Positions 60,089 through 64,000 of a DNA stretch of 64,000 nucleotides are shown piece after piece. This DNA comes from Solibacillus merdavium (GTDB lineage: Bacteria > Bacillota > Bacilli > Bacillales_A > Planococcaceae), in contig NZ_JACSPW010000003.1 in assembly GCF_014836935.1 (NCBI RefSeq), positions 1 through 64,000 of the forward strand, in the 5' to 3' direction. The first letter of the stretch is position 1. Each line of letters opens with the position of its first letter. A program made the translations under genes and the position numbers. The notes below the pieces were generated by a model that saw only the letters and a program-made list of their open reading frames with translations, ran no database searches and had not been told where the DNA came from.

Positions 60089-61171
60089 TTATATTTTTAC
60101 CCATTGATTCCGGTGAATAACTTCAATTGGTACATGCATCAGGTCAGCGGTCTGTTTACCCATCGCGAGCTCTAATTCAGATGACGAATACATCACTTCG
60201 CCGCGTCCGATGCATGTATGGCGGTCATAAACTTCAACAACATCACCTTTTTCAAACTGACCTTCAAATGCATATATACCAGCAGGCAATAAACTTTTCC
60301 CGCCAAATTGTAGGGCCTTTACGGCGCCTTCATCGATAAATAGCTTACCTGAAGACTTTGTCAGCTTTACCCATTGTTTATTCGTGGGAATGGCTTTTTC
60401 ATTACATTTAAAATAAGTGCCGTCCCCTTTATTTTCTAAAATTTCAATTAATTTTTCCGAGCCGCATCCTGTACCGATAAACACATCTACACCGGCATTA
60501 GTCGCAAATCTTGCTGCCGCCAGCTTTGAACGCATACCGCCAGTGCCAACCTTTGATCCGGAACCGGAAGCAAATTCTAACATTTCATCCGTAATTTCCT
60601 CGATAACATCTATCCGTACGGCAGTCGGGTTTGTTAGGGGATTGGCCGTATACAATCCGTTGACATCCGTCAGAATTACTAATTGATCTGCATGTATTAA
60701 ACCACTTACTAAAGCAGAAAGCATATCATTATCACCAAAAGTTAATTCAGCAACCGAAACTGTGTCATTTTCATTAATGATCGGAATGATTGAACGTTCC
60801 AGCAGCTCCGTTAAAGTTTCATACGCATTTTTATAGCGCTGTTTATCGCTAAAATCGGAGTGGGTTAATAATATTTGTGCTGGTGTCACCTTATACGTGT
60901 CGAATTCATCTGAATAAGCTTGGATCAAAACACTTTGGCCAACAGCCGCAGCTGCCTGCCTACCTTTCAGTGTGACGGGTCTAGAGGAATAGCCCAGCTT
61001 TCTGAACCCGGCTGCAACTGCCCCTGAAGATACTAATATAACTTCATGACCGGCCTGTTTTAGTGCTGCAAGTGCCGCTACATGGTCCTGAAATTTTTCA
61101 TAATCGAGCTCACCTTTAGTGTTCGTTAATGAGCTGCTTCCAATTTTTACAACAACACGTTTTCTTTCCAT
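60089..61171 (-). CDS. proB: Glutamate 5-kinase
   Basis: First and usually feedback-controlled step of proline synthesis. The 360 aa comprise an amino acid kinase domain (VVVKIGSSSLT near 6, SSGAVAAGFRKLG near 51, INENDTVSV near 133) and a C-terminal PUA domain (about 275-360; KSLLPAGIYAFEGQFEKGDVVEV). The start ATG at 61171 follows GGAGGCG by about 6 bases; a longer frame upstream runs through the T-box terminator and is not translated. First gene of proBA. Confidence 0.96.
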   Translation of the reverse strand: MERKRVVVKIGSSSLTNTKGELDYEKFQDHVAALAALKQAGHEVILVSSGAVAAGFRKLGYSSRPVTLKGRQAAAAVGQSVLIQAYSDEFDTYKVTPAQILLTHSDFSDKQRYKNAYETLTELLERSIIPIINENDTVSVAELTFGDNDMLSALVSGLIHADQLVILTDVNGLYTANPLTNPTAVRIDVIEEITDEMLEFASGSGSKVGTGGMRSKLAAARFATNAGVDVFIGTGCGSEKLIEILENKGDGTYFKCNEKAIPTNKQWVKLTKSSGKLFIDEGAVKALQFGGKSLLPAGIYAFEGQFEKGDVVEVYDRHTCIGRGEVMYSSSELELAMGKQTADLMHVPIEVIHRNQWVKI

Positions 61172-61199
61172 AAAAACGCCTCCAATGACATACAAATAA

Positions 61200-61440
61200 A
61201 AAACACTTTTCATCCTAGAAATTAGGACGAAAAGTGCAGTTTCCGTGGTACCACCTAAATTGAATGTATAGTCATACATCCCACTTAATCTCATAACGCT
61301 GAGTCGGCGCCTATTTTTTAGGAGCTTGTTGAAGTAGGTTCAGTAGGTTTTGCTATGCCATTCTTACAGCCTATGGAATGTGCTCTCTTGTCTAGCCAAG
61401 TGCCACTTACTCGTCTTCAATATGCTTTTACTTTTTCTAA
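61200..61440 (-). promoter_or_regulatory. T-box leader controlling proBA
   Basis: On the minus strand the T-box GGTGGTACCACGGA (61243-61256) is followed by the terminator stem CACTTTTCGTCCTA with TAGGATGAAAAGTG and a T run. Stem I carries GACGAGTAA and AGAGAGCA strings. The specifier region reads GAACCTACTTC, giving CCT at 61336-61338, a proline codon, as in the proBA leader of Bacillus. Uncharged tRNA-Pro would permit read-through. Confidence 0.92.
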
Positions 61441-61444
61441 TAGC

Positions 61445-61473
61445 ATCATGCATGATAGGCCGTTTTTTGTCAA
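61445..61473 (-). promoter_or_regulatory. Promoter of the proBA leader
   Basis: On the minus strand a perfect TTGACA (61468-61473) and CATGAT (61445-61450) are 17 bp apart, just upstream of stem I of the T-box. Confidence 0.7.
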
Positions 61474-61677
61474 TACCAACACAAATTTTCGATTTTAAAA
61501 TTGTGCAGAAATTATCGATTTAGACGATTTTAATAGAGGAAAACTGCATTTTTAGGGTAATTATTATTTATTTTGTGCTATTTCCGTAAAAACTGCATTT
61601 TGCTCGTTTTCTCGAAATTTTTTAAGTTTGTACTACCTAGGAATATTGGTTGTGCACAGCTTAAAGGATTGGAATTT

Positions 61678-62172
61678 ATGCAGGAAATCGAGCAAATTAT
61701 TCTCGATCATGAAGAGTTAATAAAAAAGGCTATTTTTAAGTTGAAAATTTACCGTGATTTTGAAGAGTATATGCAGGTAGGGCGAATCGCTTTATGGAAA
61801 GCTGCTAAAAGCTTTGATAAAACGAAAGGGGAATTCGCGATGTTTGCCTATATGACAGTCAAGTATGCAATTACCCGGGAACTTTCCAGATCGATTGATG
61901 TGAGCGAAAATGAGATTTCTGTGGAAGAAGAGGTATATTCCAATGTAGAGCAACAGCCAGCTATTCAACCTTGTCTTGAGTGGCCAGAATGGTTTAGTAA
62001 ATTAAAGGAAGATGAACAGTTTTTACTAAAAGCGTTGTTTCTTGAAGACTTAAATTTAAAGGAAGTTGCGGATAAATATGGTCTTCCTTATGAGGCACTA
62101 AAAAAAAGGCGGCAGCGATTATTTACTAAAATCAGGAAGATAGTGGAGCAGAGAAAAGGGGAGACATATTAA
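61678..62172 (+). CDS. Sigma-70 family RNA polymerase sigma factor
   Basis: A 164-aa small sigma factor with region 2 (EYMQVGRIALWKAAKSFD and FAMFAYMTVKYAITREL, about 28-78) and region 4 (LNLKEVADKYGLPYEALKKRRQRLF, about 125-149). The region 2 type is that of SigH-like or YvrI-like factors rather than classical ECF. ATG at 61678 after AAAGGATTGGAA; the upstream frame extension has no site. No anti-sigma gene is adjacent. Its regulon is unknown. Confidence 0.82.
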   Translation: MQEIEQIILDHEELIKKAIFKLKIYRDFEEYMQVGRIALWKAAKSFDKTKGEFAMFAYMTVKYAITRELSRSIDVSENEISVEEEVYSNVEQQPAIQPCLEWPEWFSKLKEDEQFLLKALFLEDLNLKEVADKYGLPYEALKKRRQRLFTKIRKIVEQRKGETY

Positions 62173-62207
62173 AAAAAGTGGAGGCTATGACACATCCACT
62201 TGGTCTA

Positions 62208-62600
62208 TTATTGCAATAAATTTAAAAAAGTCGTTCGTTGTTCTTCAGTTTGCTGCTCTCCATTGACTAGCATGGCACCTAAGCGGTATTCTGTTTGTCC
62301 CTTTTCAACAACGTACTGCAAATTGATGGGCTGAACCGAATTTTCATACTCACATTCACCTTTAAATTCAACGACATGCTCCATCATTTTCGTTTGGAAA
62401 TATTCCCAGCGGCTTTTTTTACAATAATTTGTAAAGGCATCTCCAGTAGTAATAGTGCTATTTTCTATGACTGGAGTTGCTTTTATGTATGTAATATAGT
62501 CATTATCAGTAACTGCTTTTTGCGGACCAAAAAAGTAAAAGAATACACCAATAACTCCAATTGGTATAATCCAAAAGATTGTTCGCTTTCTTTTTTCCAT
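62208..62600 (-). CDS. Hypothetical membrane-anchored protein
   Basis: A 130-aa protein with a short basic start (MEKRKR), one membrane helix (about 7-25) and an extracytoplasmic domain of about 100 residues with two Cys (CKKSRW and GECEYEN) that could pair. No family recognised. The start has a GGGGGA site. Convergent with the sigma factor gene. Confidence 0.65.
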   Translation of the reverse strand: MEKRKRTIFWIIPIGVIGVFFYFFGPQKAVTDNDYITYIKATPVIENSTITTGDAFTNYCKKSRWEYFQTKMMEHVVEFKGECEYENSVQPINLQYVVEKGQTEYRLGAMLVNGEQQTEEQRTTFLNLLQ

Positions 62601-62718
62601 ATAATAAATCCCCCTTTTTCTATTAGTAGTATAACATTTGGTAGTTGTTATTTTCTACATTGCGATAATATATAACTCGTTAAAATTAAATTCTACTTTA
62701 TTAAGTGTCTACTTTGTA

Positions 62719-62826
62719 GCCGCTGTTCTCCGTTACGGCTGACGCTTTCCTGGGGGCACGGCTCGAGCCTGTAGTCTCTCCCACGTGCTTGTCCCCATGG
62801 AGTCGCCGCCTTCACTCCGAACAACT
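62719..62826 (+). repeat. Interspersed GC-rich repeat, copy C (diverged)
   Basis: About 108 bp with GACGCTTTCCTGGGGGCACGG, then GAGCCTGTAGTCTC and GGAGTCGCC, in the same order as copy B at 34356-34494. It starts CCGCTGTTCTCCG and ends ACTCCGAACAAC, so the outer ends differ from copy B while the core is shared. No coding capacity. Confidence 0.7.
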
Positions 62827-62921
62827 AATTTTACTTCCAAATAATGTGAATTTCTGCATAATTTCAAGCGGAAATTTGGATTTCTTAAAAGCTTATTTGG
62901 GTTTCATAGTAAAAATAAAAG

Positions 62922-62959
62922 AAAAGAGAAGTTGCAGATCACATTGCAATTTCTCTTTT
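62922..62959 (-). terminator. Terminator of the DegV gene
   Basis: A 15-bp stem, AAAAGAGAAGTTGCA with TGCAATTTCTCTTTT (one mismatch), and an 8-nt loop, 30 bp beyond the DegV stop. On the minus strand it is followed by CTTTTATTTTT. Confidence 0.8.
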
Positions 62960-62988
62960 GCATGAGCGGAACTATGTCCTGGCCTTAT

Positions 62989-63831
62989 CTATTTTTTCAT
63001 CCATGAAATTGCAAGGGTACCTTCACCCATATGTGTTACGAGGGATGGGCCGAAGTAGGCGAGTTTAAAATGGACAGTCGGAAATGTGGTTTGCAGCTTT
63101 TCCATCCATGTGCGACCTTGCTGCTCACAATTCGCATGCATAATGACAGCCTGCAATTCCCCATATGTTTCCACTGCTTGCTGTAGTAAGCCTCTTACTC
63201 GCAATACGGCTTTTCTTTTTGTCCGAACTTTTTCAAATACAGCAATTTTTTTATCTTTTATATGCAAAATCGGCTTGATTTGCAACAAGCTGCCGATCAC
63301 GGATGACGTAACAGATAACCGTCCGCTCCTTTGTAAATGGATGAGATCATCCACAATAAAATAAGCATCCAGCGATTTTTTTAAATCTTCCAGCCGTTCT
63401 AAAATTTGCTTGGCAGATGCGCCATTTGCAGCTAATTTAGCCGCCTCAATAACATATGACGCCAATGGACCTGCAGCAACTTCCGAATCGAATACAGAGA
63501 TTTTTACATTGTCGACCAATTGGGCTGCTTGCAGCGAACAATCGTATGTGCCACTCACACCACTTGATATATGGATTGCCAGTATTTCATCATATTCTTT
63601 TCCTAATCTTTCATAAAGTTCTACAAATTTACCGATAGATGGTTGTGAAGTCTTTGGGAATTCCTTAGTAGTATGTACAATTTCGTAAAATTGTTCTACG
63701 CTGAGTGTGAGTTCCTCTTCAAAAGTAGCATGATTAAAATGAACGTTAATCGGAACAACATGTATATTATATTGTTTAAGTTCTTCAAGCGGTAAATAAA
63801 CTGTACTATCAGTCACAATTGCAGTTTTCAT
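62989..63831 (-). CDS. DegV family fatty-acid-binding protein
   Basis: A 280-aa DegV protein. The opening AIVTDSTVYLP and the HISSGVSGTYDCSLQAA motif near 87 line the lipid pocket. In Gram-positive bacteria such proteins (FakB) hand a bound fatty acid to the kinase FakA; it may do so here, though no fakA is nearby. The C-terminal half has DDLIHLQRSGRLS near 160, typical of the family. ATG with GAGGAGTG upstream. Confidence 0.92.
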   Translation of the reverse strand: MKTAIVTDSTVYLPLEELKQYNIHVVPINVHFNHATFEEELTLSVEQFYEIVHTTKEFPKTSQPSIGKFVELYERLGKEYDEILAIHISSGVSGTYDCSLQAAQLVDNVKISVFDSEVAAGPLASYVIEAAKLAANGASAKQILERLEDLKKSLDAYFIVDDLIHLQRSGRLSVTSSVIGSLLQIKPILHIKDKKIAVFEKVRTKRKAVLRVRGLLQQAVETYGELQAVIMHANCEQQGRTWMEKLQTTFPTVHFKLAYFGPSLVTHMGEGTLAISWMKK

Positions 63832-64000
63832 GTTTTACACTCCTCAAAGTAATAATAGAACAAAAATAATCTTATTTTATATTTACGTAAGGATTGTACA
63901 ATTAGAACTATTTACAGATCATATAGAATATTTTATTGGTTACCCTAAAGATCGCTCAGCAATTAATGAATCACAGAATACAAAAAGAGACCTGGAATAT

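Overview
The window reads as chromosome from an endospore-forming, low-GC Gram-positive bacterium, most likely of the Planococcaceae (Solibacillus/Lysinibacillus type). This genus-level placement is inference. It rests on the AT-rich composition, strong AGGAGG-type ribosome binding sites, two alpha/beta-type small acid-soluble spore proteins, T-box leaders on argS and proBA, a CcpA-type cre site, and the ypgQ/ypgR neighbourhood known from Bacillus. No rRNA, tRNA, CRISPR array, prophage or intact insertion sequence was found.

Layout. 1-17 kb holds ordinary housekeeping genes: HtrA-like protease, malic enzyme, PepF, patatin-like protein, a kinase-like phosphotransferase, twin SASPs, an NhaC antiporter, a stand-alone PurC, a universal stress protein, NADP-type glutamate dehydrogenase, a UPF0178 protein with no normal start codon, D-serine dehydratase, a squalene/phytoene synthase-like protein, a NUDIX hydrolase and an ASCH protein. 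17.9-34.3 kb is one co-directional catabolic block of fifteen intact genes: two thiolases, two acyl-CoA dehydrogenases, a CoA-transferase, an SDR resembling the peroxisomal multifunctional enzyme, a two-part MaoC-type hydratase, an R2-like ligand-binding oxidase (R2lox), aldehyde and alcohol dehydrogenases, an acyl-CoA ligase, a second SDR, an enoyl-CoA hydratase and a CaiB/BaiF CoA-transferase. A decayed thiolase tail sits between the ligase and the second SDR, and a perfect cre consensus lies before the first acyl-CoA dehydrogenase. 34.3-45.2 kb is flanked by two inverted copies of an unusual four-unit array of 25-bp semi-palindromes. It contains an ECF sigma/anti-sigma set, T-box-controlled argS, a GNAT, a DEDD exonuclease, coaW, a marR-MFS pair, an RNase HI-like gene, a zinc-finger gene and a candidate small RNA. 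45.2-64 kb returns to housekeeping genes: SEC-C protein, two EamA exporters, LysR, a stand-alone CoaB-like ligase, cold-shock protein, fhs, the ypgQ - ABC-F - ypgR set, a VWA-like orphan, T-box-controlled proBA, a sigma-70 family factor and a DegV protein.

How it works together. The catabolic block has every step for taking an alcohol or aldehyde to an acid, activating it with CoA, and degrading it by beta-oxidation through two parallel hydratase/dehydrogenase sets. R2lox directly precedes the aldehyde and alcohol dehydrogenases, so it may supply an oxidised lipid to them. That is the most interesting hypothesis here. Other points worth a look are the 20-21 bp-phased decamer array at 271-444, the paired inverted 25-bp arrays, the orphan small-RNA locus near 44.6 kb, the GC-rich stem-loop element near 57.8 kb and the non-canonical start of the UPF0178 gene.
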